Assembly (NCBI RefSeq): GCF_014042365.1
Contig: NZ_JACEZS010000001.1
Location: 682,001-746,000, forward strand
DNA length: 64,000 bases
From: Rugamonas fusca
GTDB lineage: Bacteria > Pseudomonadota > Gammaproteobacteria > Burkholderiales > Burkholderiaceae_D
Direction: 5' to 3'
Notes under the pieces: model-generated
The model's database searches: none
The model's input: the letters and a program-made list of their open reading frames with translations, nothing else
Told to the model about the DNA's origin: nothing
Translations under genes and position numbers: made by a program
Shown here: positions 28,680 to 44,256 of the stretch, one piece after another
How the letters are laid out: every line of letters begins with the position of its first letter
Numbering within the stretch: the stretch's first letter is position 1

Positions 28680-29833
28680 GGTTGATTTTCCAACAATTGT
28701 ACCTGAGCGTCGTTCCCGTACAAAGTGCGCAGCCGCTCGCGCAGATTGCCCAGTCCCACGCCGCCGCCACGCTTGCCCGACACCGGCCCCGCCCCGGCCA
28801 GGCCCACGCCGGTATCGCGCACTTCCAGGCACAAGCGGTTATCCTGGCGCCGCGCCGCCAGCACGATCTCGCCGCCTTCCACCTTGGGCTCCAAGCCATG
28901 GGCGACGGCGTTTTCCACCAGCGGCTGCAGCAGCATGGGGGCGATCACCACCGCGCGCAATTCCGCCGGCACATCGATGCGGTAGCGCAGCCGCTCGCCC
29001 ATGCGCACGGCCAGCACGTCGAGGTAGGCCGCGATCAGGTCCGCGTCCGCGCCCAGCGTGGCCGATTCCTCGCGGCTGGCGGCCAGGCTGGCGCGCAGGT
29101 AGTCGATGAAGCGCTCCAGCATGTGGGCGGCCTGGGCAGGCTGCGGTGCGATCAGGCTCACCACGTTGGCCAGCGTGTTGTACAGGAAGTGCGGTTCGAT
29201 CTGTGCCTGCAAGGCGCGCAGGCGGGCCTCGGCCAGCTGGCGTGCGCTGGCCTCCAGTTGCTCGCGCTGGCGCGCGGCCTGGGTTTCCGCCGCGATGCGC
29301 CGCTCGCCCGACAGGTGCACCACCAGCATGAACAAGGCGATGAAGACGGCCAGCGGCAGCACTTGCGTCAACGCCCGGCGGCTCACCAGCAGATGCAGCG
29401 GATCGCCGCCGCCCAACAGTGCGATACCGAGCGCGTAACCGAGCAAGGCGCAGCTCCCGGTCAGGACAAGCCGGTAGGCCAGCCGTGGCACGCCGCGCGC
29501 CCGCCGTGGCCATCCGCCCAGCAGCCAGTTGCCGGCCACCGTGCCCAGGTGGATCAGATAGCCGATCAGGTTGGAAATCAGCAGCATCGGCCACCAGTAA
29601 TCGGCGAAGCGCGCGCCGCTGGCGCCAAACATCAGGCTTGCGCCAGCCAGGCACAGGGCCAGGCCCACGTTCCAGATGCCCGTGTACACCACGTTGCGCA
29701 GCGGCGAGGATGGCCAGCGCCGGAACAGCGGGATGCTGTCCAGGGGATGGGGACCAACCGCCATCTTCTCCGGACAGGTGGCGCGCGCCAAGACTGGCAT
29801 GTTCAAATCATTCGGCATGTTCAACTTGTTCAT
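28610..29833 (-). CDS. LytS/YehU-type membrane sensor histidine kinase
   Basis: A 407-residue kinase. About five membrane segments lie between residues 45 and 175 (TGIWNVGLALCLAGASLMFG, WWPMLLISNLIGYLIHL, LVLTGSCALLGYALGIALLG, VLPLAVFIALFMLVVHL), with a short coiled region to 220. The His_kinase motif is LQAQIEPHFLYNTLANVVSL; the ATPase domain has PLVENAVAHGLEP and GGGVGLGNLRERL. There is no periplasmic domain, so the signal is probably sensed in the membrane. It lies 18 bases after the hybrid kinase gene and overlaps the LytTR regulator gene, making a three-gene signalling unit. Confidence 0.88.
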   Translation of the reverse strand: MNKLNMPNDLNMPVLARATCPEKMAVGPHPLDSIPLFRRWPSSPLRNVVYTGIWNVGLALCLAGASLMFGASGARFADYWWPMLLISNLIGYLIHLGTVAGNWLLGGWPRRARGVPRLAYRLVLTGSCALLGYALGIALLGGGDPLHLLVSRRALTQVLPLAVFIALFMLVVHLSGERRIAAETQAARQREQLEASARQLAEARLRALQAQIEPHFLYNTLANVVSLIAPQPAQAAHMLERFIDYLRASLAASREESATLGADADLIAAYLDVLAVRMGERLRYRIDVPAELRAVVIAPMLLQPLVENAVAHGLEPKVEGGEIVLAARRQDNRLCLEVRDTGVGLAGAGPVSGKRGGGVGLGNLRERLRTLYGNDAQVQLLENQPCGMTVRLLLPLNGSLPSSTPAP

Positions 29834-29851
29834 GTTGGCGGGAAGGCCGGT

Positions 29852-33340
<3,489 letters not shown>

Positions 33341-33526
33341 AACAACAATGAAATCCTAGTATCACACGGCACGGAGCGAAAGGCCATAGCCATGCCTGTG
33401 GCGCGACGGATACGCTGCGGCGCGTCGCGGCTGCGGCGGGGCCGGCGCACGCGGGATTTATGGCGCAGCAGCCCGCGTTTTGCGCTATAGTTATTTCCCA
33501 GGTTGCAACATCGGAGTTCCCATTTC

Positions 33527-37102
<3,576 letters not shown>

Positions 37103-37170
37103 GCCGGGCGCTTGTGGCGGGCCATGAATTAATGTAGTATCTTACATAAATCTTTAAACGCCTGTGTGCC

Positions 37171-37548
37171 ATGACCACCCTGGAACTGAACCCCGCCGCT
37201 ATCGCCACCCTGGTCCACACCTTCTACGACGACGTGCGGGCCGACCCGGAACTGGCGCCCATCTTCAACGCCGCCATCGGCGACCAGTGGGAACCGCACC
37301 TGGCGCGCATGGTGGAGTTCTGGTGCACGGTCATGCTGGGCCATAAGAGCTTCCAGGGCAATGTGTTTGGCACCCACATGCAGTTGTCGGGTGTGGAACC
37401 GCAGCACTTCCGGCGCTGGCTGGACCTGTTCCTGGCCACCGTCCAGCGCCTGTTCGCGCCCGAGGTGGCCGATGAATTCCTGATCGTCGCGCGCCGCATC
37501 GCTTCCAGCTTGCAGTACGGTTACTTTGGCAAAGTCGTAGCCCAATAA
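37171..37548 (+). CDS. Group III truncated hemoglobin
   Basis: A 125-residue globin. HTFYDDVRADPELAPIFNA covers the B helix with the tyrosine that binds the ligand, WEPHLARMVEFWCTVMLG the C-E region, and VEPQHFRRWLDLF carries the proximal F8 histidine. The pattern FxxxV..DPxLxPIF with W.PHL..M..FW is typical of group III trHbs, whose function is debated between peroxide, nitric oxide and oxygen handling. An imperfect AT-rich repeat ATGTA-N6-TACAT lies at 37132-37147 in its promoter. Confidence 0.92.
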   Translation: MTTLELNPAAIATLVHTFYDDVRADPELAPIFNAAIGDQWEPHLARMVEFWCTVMLGHKSFQGNVFGTHMQLSGVEPQHFRRWLDLFLATVQRLFAPEVADEFLIVARRIASSLQYGYFGKVVAQ

Positions 37549-37660
37549 GCCATGGCGAGCCCACACCGTTTCATGTCGGCTTATAAGTAGTATTGCCGAT
37601 ACCTGTTTTTGGAAAACCTGCCATAATGGGTCATCCCAGCGGCCAACAAAGGAGATCACC

Positions 37661-37942
37661 ATGAAAACCTTGCCCGACCATGTAGTCCATTACCGCAGCT
37701 CCCCCGTGTTCACGGACAGCACCGTGCCGGAAGCCCTGCGGCGCGGCCACACAACGGCCGCCGGCGTGTGGGGCCGCATCACCGTGCTCGAAGGCAGCCT
37801 GCGCTACCGCATCACGGACACTTCAGCGACACCGGAGGAACACATCCTCACTCCCCTGCACCCTGGCGTGGTCGAACCCCGGATCGAACATGCAGTGGAA
37901 GTGATCGGTCCCGTGAAATTCCAGGTTGATTTCCACCGCTGA
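37661..37942 (+). CDS. DUF1971 (TehB/YeaR-like) small protein
   Basis: A 93-residue cupin-like protein: LPDHVVHYRSSPVFTDSTVP, LRRGHTTAAGVWGRITVLEG and a late GVVEPRIEHAVEVIGPVKFQ, the pattern of COG3615/DUF1971. E. coli YeaR is of this family and is induced by nitrate and nitric oxide. A strong AAAGGAG site precedes the ATG. It sits between a truncated hemoglobin and a hemerythrin gene, which suggests a shared stress role. Confidence 0.88.
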   Translation: MKTLPDHVVHYRSSPVFTDSTVPEALRRGHTTAAGVWGRITVLEGSLRYRITDTSATPEEHILTPLHPGVVEPRIEHAVEVIGPVKFQVDFHR

Positions 37943-37977
37943 TTGCCGCCTCAGCGTTTTCTCATTTTGCGCCATTA

Positions 37978-38000
37978 AAGATGTATTCTATATATAGCTT
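37978..38000. promoter_or_regulatory. NsrR-like imperfect palindrome before the hemerythrin gene
   Basis: AAGATGTATT (37978-37987) and TATATAGCTT (37991-38000) are 10-base half-sites, 3 apart, matching as an inverted repeat at 7 of 10 positions. The left half is close to the AAGATGYATTT half-site known for the nitric-oxide repressor NsrR. This is a visual match only. Confidence 0.35.
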
Positions 38001-38028
38001 CAATACCCACCAATCTCGAAAGCAGACC

Positions 38029-38460
38029 ATGAACATCGACAAATTCAAGCACCAGCACATCGACATCCTGAGCGACATCGCCACCCTGCGCAAGCTGGTG
38101 CAGTCTGGCATCGTGAGCGCCGCGCCGGCCATCGCAGCCCGCATCGTCTCCATGAGCGGCGTGATCAAGCTGCACCTGGCCGTCGAGGACCGGGTGCTCT
38201 ATCCCGCACTGGAAGCGAGCGGCGACGCCGAGCTGGCCCGCCTGAGCCGCCAGTATCAGGGCGAGATGGAAGGCATCGCGGCCAGCTACCTGGCCTTCGC
38301 GGCCAAGTGGAACACGCCCCGCCTGCTCGAACAGCAGCCGGAAGTATTCCGCGCCGAAGCCAACCAGGTGCTCAAGACGCTATACGAACGCATGAAGCGC
38401 GAAGACCACGAGTTCTATCCCGCCATCGAAGCGGCCAGCGCCGTGCCAATGGCTGCCTGA
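38029..38460 (+). CDS. Hemerythrin-domain protein
   Basis: A 143-residue four-helix protein. Metal-ligand histidines and acids appear in KHQHIDILSDI, GVIKLHLAVEDRVLYPALE and KREDHEFYPAIE, the hemerythrin HHE pattern. Family members bind oxygen, nitric oxide or repair iron centres. I start at the ATG at 38029 (MNIDKFKHQHID); the longer frame from 37981 starts inside the NsrR-like motif. It converges with the HbpS-like gene, with five bases between the stops. Confidence 0.88.
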   Translation: MNIDKFKHQHIDILSDIATLRKLVQSGIVSAAPAIAARIVSMSGVIKLHLAVEDRVLYPALEASGDAELARLSRQYQGEMEGIAASYLAFAAKWNTPRLLEQQPEVFRAEANQVLKTLYERMKREDHEFYPAIEAASAVPMAA

Positions 38461-38465
38461 GGCGC

Positions 38466-38996
38466 TTAGAATTCCAGGTCTTCCATGATGGCGGCCAGGC
38501 CGGCCTTGGCGCAGCCCTCGTCGGCCGCGCCATTGGGCGCACCGGACACGCCGATGCCACCGAAGGTCACCCCGCCCGCCTCGACCAGGATGCCGCCGCC
38601 CACCGCCAGCACGTGGCCGATCTGGCGGATGCCGCTGGAATCCTTGTTGGCCTGCGTGCTCTCGGCCAGCGCCAGGCTGCTGGTCTTGAAGCTGATGGCG
38701 GTCCAGGCCTTGCCGATGGCCGCGTCGGGCGTATGCATGCCGGCGTAGCGGTCGCGCAGCATCACTTGCGGCACGCCGCTGCGGTCGAGCACCGCCACGG
38801 CCACCTGGTAACCGCCGTCGCGGCATTTTTTCAGCGCGCCCTGGGCCGCCTTGAGCGCCGTCTCCGGCGTCATCAGCTTGACGGCGTAGGTGGTGTCGGC
38901 CGCTTGCGCGCGCTGTGCCGCCAGTGCCGCCAGCAGCAGCGCCGCCGCCATGGTCCATGCCCCTGTTGTCCGTACCGCTTTGCCTTGCTGCTTCAT
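38466..38996 (-). CDS. Exported HbpS/GlcG-family heme-binding-type protein
   Basis: A 176-residue protein with a signal peptide (TMAAALLLAALAAQRAQAAD, cut near residue 33) and the GlcG/HbpS fold: LMTPETALKAAQGALKKC, YQVAVAVLDRSGVPQVMLR, GKAWTAISFKTSSLALAE and GGGILVEAGGVTFGGIGVSG. Members bind heme or cobalamin or sense oxidants. It is the last gene of the sox-linked set; its ATG overlaps the thioredoxin-like stop by four bases, so it is translated with the sulfur-oxidation genes. A direct role in thiosulfate oxidation is not established. Confidence 0.85.
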   Translation of the reverse strand: MKQQGKAVRTTGAWTMAAALLLAALAAQRAQAADTTYAVKLMTPETALKAAQGALKKCRDGGYQVAVAVLDRSGVPQVMLRDRYAGMHTPDAAIGKAWTAISFKTSSLALAESTQANKDSSGIRQIGHVLAVGGGILVEAGGVTFGGIGVSGAPNGAADEGCAKAGLAAIMEDLEF

Positions 38997-39433
38997 GGTC
39001 GCTCTCCCTGAGGTTTGCCGCCTGCGTGAGACGCCAGCCGCCGTACCGCCTCGGCCAGCGCGTTATCCAGATAGCCGCCATACAGGCCGGTGGTGTCGCC
39101 GCCCACGATGGGCGCGGCCAACAGCGCGCCACTGGCGTCCACCAGCACCACGGTGGGCGCGAAGCGCGCGCGGTAGCGTGCCGCCAGCGCCTTGCCGCTG
39201 GTGGGCGCGCCGTCGAAACCGCGCAGCGGCGCCGTATCGTCCAGCTGCACTTCCCGCACCACGGGCCGCCGCGCCGGTGGCAAGTCCCGTTGCAGCGGCA
39301 GCAGGTAGTTGCGCCGCACGACCAGGCAATAGCCGCAGTCGGGCAGCGAGAACAGCAGCACCACAGGCATGCCGCGCGCCGCCGCCTCGGCCGCGTCGGC
39401 GCGCAAGTCCCGGGCTGGCGCCAGCAATTCCAT
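38993..39433 (-). CDS. Thioredoxin-fold protein of the sox cluster (SoxW-like)
   Basis: A 146-residue protein. MPVVLLFSLPDCGYCLVVRR carries the redox motif CGYC at about residues 34-37, and RFAPTVVLVDASGALLAAP is the cis-proline strand. The ATG at 39433 shares a base with the rhodanese stop. No clear signal peptide is seen with this start, whereas the proposed partners are periplasmic; an in-frame start at 39481 adds a short segment but no good signal. SoxW-type thioredoxins reduce SoxY or related cysteines, so that role is inferred. Confidence 0.75.
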   Translation of the reverse strand: MELLAPARDLRADAAEAAARGMPVVLLFSLPDCGYCLVVRRNYLLPLQRDLPPARRPVVREVQLDDTAPLRGFDGAPTSGKALAARYRARFAPTVVLVDASGALLAAPIVGGDTTGLYGGYLDNALAEAVRRLASHAGGKPQGERP

Positions 39434-40035
39434 CAGAACTGCGGGTAGTACAGCTTGGCCGGTTCCAGCTTGTAGGTCCACGGCAGGCCCGCGTTCTTCC
39501 AGCCGTTAACCACGCGCTGGCCGGCCTGCGGGCCATCCTTGGCCAGGTCGCCTTCGAAGCCGTCCACCACCGTGTAGACCTTATGGTAGCCCAGTTGCAC
39601 CAGCAGGTTGGCGGCGCGGCCGCTGCGGTCGCCGGAGCGGCACATCAGGATCACCGTGTCGTCCTTGCCCATGCCCCTGGCCGTCAGGCGGCGCGCCAGT
39701 TCCGGGCCGAAGTCGTTATTGACGGACATGGTCCAGCGGCCATTCTTGGCGTCCCAGCCCGCGTCATCGGGATGCTCGAGGTAAGGGATGTTGGCGTCGG
39801 CCACGGTGGGCATGCCCAGGTAAGCCACTTCGTAGCGGGTGCGCACGTCCACCATGTAGGCATGTTCGCCCAGGCGCTGCTTGAGCGCATAGGCCTCTTT
39901 CGCGTCCACGTACTGGGCGCCGGCGGCGCGCTTGGCCTCGGGCACGGCCGCCGCGTCGAACGCGCTGGCGTGGCCCGCCGCGCCGGCCAGCGCCAGCCAG
40001 ATTGCGGCGCACAGGAGGCGGGAGGTTGATTGCAT
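39433..40035 (-). CDS. Periplasmic rhodanese-domain protein
   Basis: A 200-residue protein with a signal peptide (LLCAAIWLALAGAAGHASAF, cut near residue 25) and one rhodanese domain. The active-site loop is MCRSGDRSGRAANLL, with the cysteine that carries a sulfane sulfur, and YMVDVRTRYEVAYLG is the family strand. It follows soxB by 22 bases in the same direction. It probably transfers sulfane sulfur in the periplasm alongside Sox; the acceptor may be the thioredoxin-like protein encoded next. Confidence 0.87.
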   Translation of the reverse strand: MQSTSRLLCAAIWLALAGAAGHASAFDAAAVPEAKRAAGAQYVDAKEAYALKQRLGEHAYMVDVRTRYEVAYLGMPTVADANIPYLEHPDDAGWDAKNGRWTMSVNNDFGPELARRLTARGMGKDDTVILMCRSGDRSGRAANLLVQLGYHKVYTVVDGFEGDLAKDGPQAGQRVVNGWKNAGLPWTYKLEPAKLYYPQF

Positions 40036-40057
40036 GAGGTTCTCCGTCTGGTTGATG

Positions 40058-41779
40058 TTATTTCAGCGCGATGCCGGGATTGCCGTCCATGCCGATCAGG
40101 CGCGGCGTATTGAGCTTGCGGGGCGCGATGGTCTTCTTGTCGCGCAGCCATTTGCCCACCACTTCCCATACCGGCTCGCCGCTGGCGCCTTCGGCCACGG
40201 GCGCCCAGCCGGCCACCTTGTAGGTCTTGTCGGCGTCGATCAACTTGCCGTTCAGGCGCATATCCTGGATGCGCGCACCCATGCGCGCGTTCGGCTCGAT
40301 CGCGTAGCTCATGCCACCCACGCGCACCATGTCGCCGCCCTGCTGGTAGTACGGGTCGGGATTGAACAGGTTGTCGGCCACGTCCTCCATGATGTTCTTG
40401 ATGGTGGCGCCCGTCATCTCCGTCAGCGTGCTGTAGGAATAGGTCGTCGCCGTCTGGTCCATCAGGTGTTCCATCAGGATCGGGCTGTCCGGCAGCAGCG
40501 AGGTACCCCAGCGGAAACCGGGCGAGAACGCCAGGTCCGCGCCCTTCACGTCGATCAGCGCATCGACGATCAGCTGGTCGAAGGTGCCGTTGAAATTGCC
40601 GCGCCGGTACAGCGTGCCCTGGGTCATGGCCAGTTTTTCATTGAGCTTGGCCTCGTAGGGCGCGCGGATCTTCTTGACCAGCGCCGCCATGTCGCGGTCG
40701 GCCGGCAGGAAGTTGGAGAACACGGGCAGCAGCTTGTAGCGGTAGCCCTGGATGGCGCCGTCGCGCACATCGAAATCGAGCACGCCGAGGAATTTGCTGT
40801 TGCTGCCGGCATTGGTCACCAGCGTCTTGCCGCCGCCGTTGGCCACGATCACGGGCGCGGGCATGCCGTCGTGGGTATGGCCGCCCATGATGGCGTCGAT
40901 CCCGCGCACGCGCGAGGCCATCTTCAGGTCCACGTCCATGCCGTTGTGGGACAGCACGACGACCACCTTGGCGCCCTTGGCGCGGCATTCGTCCACCATC
41001 TTCTGCATGTTCTCTTCCTGGATGCCGAAGCTCCATTCCGGCACCATGTAGCGCGGGTTGGCGATCGGCGTGTACGGGAATGCCTGGCCGATGATGGCCA
41101 CCTGCACGCCGTTCATCTCCTTCATCACGTAAGGCTTGAAGACGGGATCGCCAAAGTCCGTAGTCTGGATGTTCTGGGCCACGAAATCGACCTTGCCCTT
41201 GAAGTCGCGCTCGACGATCTCCTTGACCCGCTTGTCGCCCAGCGTCATTTCCCAGTGCGCCGTCATCACGTCCACGCCCAGCTCCAGGCAGGCGTCCACC
41301 ATGTCCTGGCCGTTGGTCCACAGGGCCGTGGCCGAGCCTTGCCAGGTGTCGCCACCATCGAGCAGCAAGGCGCCGGGCCGGCTGGCGCGCATGCGCTTGA
41401 CCAGCGTGGACAGGTGGGCGAAGCCGCCCACCTTGCCGTAGGTGGCCGCCGCCTGCTCGAAATTGAGGTAGGTGAAGGCGTGCGCCTCCGGCGTGCCGGG
41501 CTTGATGCCCGTCTGGCGCAGCAGTTGTTCGCCCACCAGGTGCGGCATGCGGCCCACGGCCTGGCCCACGCCCAGGTTCACGTTCGGCTCACGGAAGTAC
41601 ACCGGCGTCAGTTGCGCGTGGCAGTCCGTGAAGTGCAGCAGGTGCACATTGCCATAACGGGGCACGTCGTACAACGCGCCGGCCGATGGCGCGGCCAGCG
41701 CGCCCTTGGCGTCGAGCAGCATGCCGCCGGCCGCCGCGATGCCCATCACCTGCATGAATTCTCGCCGACTCAGACTCAT
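40058..41779 (-). CDS. soxB: Thiosulfohydrolase SoxB
   Basis: A 573-residue Tat-exported enzyme (SRREFMQVMGIAAAGGMLLD) that hydrolyses the sulfate group from SoxY-bound thiosulfate. Dimanganese-site motifs are LLHFTDCHAQL, LDGGDTWQGS, VVVLSHNGMDVDL and MGGHTHDGMP; a C-terminal 5'-nucleotidase-like domain with TGATIKNIMEDVADN follows. Length is typical. It lies in the sox operon after soxX (48-base gap). Confidence 0.96.
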   Translation of the reverse strand: MSLSRREFMQVMGIAAAGGMLLDAKGALAAPSAGALYDVPRYGNVHLLHFTDCHAQLTPVYFREPNVNLGVGQAVGRMPHLVGEQLLRQTGIKPGTPEAHAFTYLNFEQAAATYGKVGGFAHLSTLVKRMRASRPGALLLDGGDTWQGSATALWTNGQDMVDACLELGVDVMTAHWEMTLGDKRVKEIVERDFKGKVDFVAQNIQTTDFGDPVFKPYVMKEMNGVQVAIIGQAFPYTPIANPRYMVPEWSFGIQEENMQKMVDECRAKGAKVVVVLSHNGMDVDLKMASRVRGIDAIMGGHTHDGMPAPVIVANGGGKTLVTNAGSNSKFLGVLDFDVRDGAIQGYRYKLLPVFSNFLPADRDMAALVKKIRAPYEAKLNEKLAMTQGTLYRRGNFNGTFDQLIVDALIDVKGADLAFSPGFRWGTSLLPDSPILMEHLMDQTATTYSYSTLTEMTGATIKNIMEDVADNLFNPDPYYQQGGDMVRVGGMSYAIEPNARMGARIQDMRLNGKLIDADKTYKVAGWAPVAEGASGEPVWEVVGKWLRDKKTIAPRKLNTPRLIGMDGNPGIALK

Positions 41780-41827
41780 ATCATTTTCCTTATCAATCTT
41801 GTGCGTTCGCCGTATGTCACTGGTATA

Positions 41828-42442
41828 TCACTGGTTGACCGGCGATGCGGGGTCCAGCAGCAACGCCATCACGTCGCGGATCTGGGCTTCGGTCAGGATG
41901 CCGTTGTGGCCGAAGCGCGGCATGCTGGAACAGGCTTTGAAGGCCTGCGAGTTGAAGATCTTGCCCCAGGTGTAGCGCATGATTTCGGCGCTCTGGCCAC
42001 GCAGCTTGCCGTACTGGTACAGCGACGGGCCGATATTGCCAAATGAGATCTCGTCCTTGCGCAACTGGTGGCACGCATAGCAATTGCCACCGTTGACGCT
42101 GCCCACCGCGTCCGAGGACTGCATGCCGCGCCCGTTCTGGGCGATCTTCTCGCCCTCCTCCCACTTGCCCAGCCAGACGCCATCGGCCGGATAAACGATG
42201 GTCTTGAGCTGGCTCGCTTCGATCTTCGCGTCCACCTTCTTGCTGCGCGCGGCCGGTTGTGCGCTGCAGATCTTCTGCACCTCGTCCTGCTGGGTCACCC
42301 GTTCCACCGTGGCCGGTCCCTTGGAGCGGAAGTCGCTGGACAGCATGTCGTGGGCCATCTTGGCGTAATCCGGGCCGGCCGCAGCCGCCGTGGCACAGGC
42401 GCCCGCGAACAGCAATGCCACTGCCTTGTCGATATGTCGCAT
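41828..42442 (-). CDS. soxX: Cytochrome c SoxX
   Basis: A 204-residue exported monoheme cytochrome. Signal peptide to about residue 21; heme site GNCYACHQL near 121; the distal methionine is likely in SSMPRFGHNGILTE. It pairs with SoxA to link thiosulfate oxidatively to SoxY. The upstream soxA gene ends 10 bases away. Confidence 0.95.
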   Translation of the reverse strand: MRHIDKAVALLFAGACATAAAAGPDYAKMAHDMLSSDFRSKGPATVERVTQQDEVQKICSAQPAARSKKVDAKIEASQLKTIVYPADGVWLGKWEEGEKIAQNGRGMQSSDAVGSVNGGNCYACHQLRKDEISFGNIGPSLYQYGKLRGQSAEIMRYTWGKIFNSQAFKACSSMPRFGHNGILTEAQIRDVMALLLDPASPVNQ

Positions 42443-42452
42443 CTGCGTCTCC

Positions 42453-43250
42453 TTAACGTTTCAGCGCGGGCGCGTCGAACTTGCCGCCGTCGGCGCTCTT
42501 GGCCAGGTACATGGTGAGCGCCGTCACCGCGTCCGACGCATACACGGGCTCGGGGAAGCGCTGCTGACGGAAGCAGTCCATCAGCCGGTGCTGCATGGTG
42601 CGCACTTCACCCTGCGACACGCGGTAGGCGGGCCACGTGGTGTAGGCCGCCTGCGCGTTGGCCTTGTTCAGTATGTTGGGCAGTTCCTGCAGGCGGATGC
42701 GCTGGCCGTCCGTGCCGTGACAGGTGGCGCACGCGAAATCGTGCGCGCCGCCACGGTAGAAGAACAACTTCTTGCCCACTTCATAGGCCTGCTTTTCCAG
42801 CGGGTGCGCGGTCGACACGTTCATCGGCATGCCGCGCGATTCGGCCGCCACGTAACTCATGATGGCTTCGATGTCGGACGGTTTGCCGGGCGCCGCGAAC
42901 GGATTCGCCAGCGCCTCGGCCTGGGTCAGGCCCTGGATCGTCATGCGGCAGTATGCCAGGCGCTGCTCGGCGTCCATCACCTTGCCCGTGTCCTTGAAAA
43001 AGCGCGGCAGCGACACGTACGCGCCTTTCAGCACGCCGGGCCCCTGGCCCATGTCGCAGGTCTCGAGCGAGGCCTGCTTGGGGCCAGCCTTCTTCTTCCA
43101 CAGCTCCTCGCCGCGCATTTCCCACAGCTCGGCCGGATTACCGTCGGCCAGCATCTGCCGGTACTTGGCGATTTCGTCGGTGGCCGACGTCTGCGCCCAC
43201 GCCGGCAATGCCGCCAGCGCCGACAGGATCAAACAAGCTTGTCTCTTCAT
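42453..43250 (-). CDS. soxA: Cytochrome c SoxA (monoheme type)
   Basis: A 265-residue exported protein. Only one heme motif, FACATCHGTDGQR, is present near residue 175; in place of the N-terminal heme there is a cysteine pair (LETCDMGQG and AYCRM), as in monoheme SoxA. The active-site cysteine that ligates heme and carries persulfide is expected in RLMDCFRQQRFPE near 236. Signal peptide MKRQACLILSALAALPAWAQ. It forms SoxAX with the next gene product. Confidence 0.95.
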   Translation of the reverse strand: MKRQACLILSALAALPAWAQTSATDEIAKYRQMLADGNPAELWEMRGEELWKKKAGPKQASLETCDMGQGPGVLKGAYVSLPRFFKDTGKVMDAEQRLAYCRMTIQGLTQAEALANPFAAPGKPSDIEAIMSYVAAESRGMPMNVSTAHPLEKQAYEVGKKLFFYRGGAHDFACATCHGTDGQRIRLQELPNILNKANAQAAYTTWPAYRVSQGEVRTMQHRLMDCFRQQRFPEPVYASDAVTALTMYLAKSADGGKFDAPALKR

Positions 43251-43288
43251 GGTGTCTCCTCCGTTTGCTTGCCTGGCGTGGCGCCTGG

Positions 43289-43600
43289 TCAGCTGACGAC
43301 GCCTTCGTCAGTGCGGCTGTCGCCCGTGTTGTCCACCCACGTCACGCTGACCTTGTCGCCCTTGGCGCCGCCCTTGAACTTGAAGGACAGGAACGGGTCT
43401 TTCGACACCGAGGGGCCGAACTGCGCATCCAGCACCACCTTGTCCTTGCACTTGACCACCAGCGTCTTGATGTGGTGGGCCGGTATCACCTTGCCCGCCG
43501 CATCCTTGCGCTGGCCCGTTTCCATATCGTGACGCATCAAAATCTTCACTTCCACCGTGTCGCCCGCGGAAGCGGCGCGAATACGCATCGGATCACCCAT
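43289..43600 (-). CDS. soxZ: Sulfur-carrier subunit SoxZ
   Basis: A 103-residue immunoglobulin-like protein without a signal peptide, normal for SoxZ because it is co-exported with SoxY. MRIRAASAGDTVEVKILMRH, KVIPAHHIKTLVVKCKDK and GDKVSVTWVDNTGDSR are typical. It follows soxY by 48 bases. Confidence 0.95.
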   Translation of the reverse strand: MGDPMRIRAASAGDTVEVKILMRHDMETGQRKDAAGKVIPAHHIKTLVVKCKDKVVLDAQFGPSVSKDPFLSFKFKGGAKGDKVSVTWVDNTGDSRTDEGVVS

Positions 43601-43648
43601 GATCTTTCCTTTACTGTGATGTGTTTAAGAGACTCGCCGGCGCGCGGA

Positions 43649-44113
43649 TCAACCGCCGCAACCGCCCAGCGTGACCTTGATTTCCTTGCTGGCCACCAGC
43701 CACTTGCCGTCCGCCTTGACCAGCGCGTGCACGTTGGAGGTGGCGCCCATCTTCACGCGGGTGCTGATGGCGGCCTCGGTACCGGCCGGGATCACGAAGC
43801 CGGCCGACATGGCGCTCGGGTTCTTGTCCACCAAAATGGCCATGTATTCCGTGTTGGCGGCCTTGGACGCGATCGAAACCGGCACCACGGCGCCGTTCTC
43901 GGCGATGTCCGGGCCGCTCACCGTCACGTCGGGGCTGACGGCGAACTTGTCGCCACCGAGCGCCTTGAGCACATCTTCCAGGCTCTTGGCGTCGAACACC
44001 TTCTGGCTCCATTCAGCCGCGAAGACGTCGGACGGCTTGAGCAGGCCCGCCGTAAATGCCATGCCCAGCACGGACGAAATCCGCAGCATGTCGCGTCGAC
44101 TTTGATTCATCAC
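43649..44113 (-). CDS. soxY: Sulfur-carrier subunit SoxY
   Basis: A 154-residue Tat-exported protein (SRRDMLRISSVLGMAFTAGL). The C-terminal swinging arm ends VTLGGCGG, with the cysteine that carries the sulfur intermediates of the whole pathway. A middle beta-sandwich (GPDIAENGAVVPVSIAS) is present. It lies 143 bases after soxD; that gap has no gene or clear hairpin. Confidence 0.96.
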   Translation of the reverse strand: MMNQSRRDMLRISSVLGMAFTAGLLKPSDVFAAEWSQKVFDAKSLEDVLKALGGDKFAVSPDVTVSGPDIAENGAVVPVSIASKAANTEYMAILVDKNPSAMSAGFVIPAGTEAAISTRVKMGATSNVHALVKADGKWLVASKEIKVTLGGCGG

Positions 44114-44256
44114 TCTCTCTCCTATCGAAAATTACGGGGCTGGCTGTTGGCCAGGCCCACGGTTGGCGCAGTCTTGCCGCTGCCTTCTTGCTTGATGCAT
44201 TCGGATCGGCAGGGCCACATGGCCCGCCGTCAATGTGCTACGTCCCCATTGGCCGG

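Noticed and set aside
42453..43250. Missing second heme in SoxA as a possible truncation
   Set aside because: The cysteine pair in its place is typical of the monoheme SoxA branch.
44229..44250. TACGTCCCC within a short stretch resembling one arm of the hairpin at 1494
   Set aside because: Only nine bases match and there is no second arm, so it may be chance.
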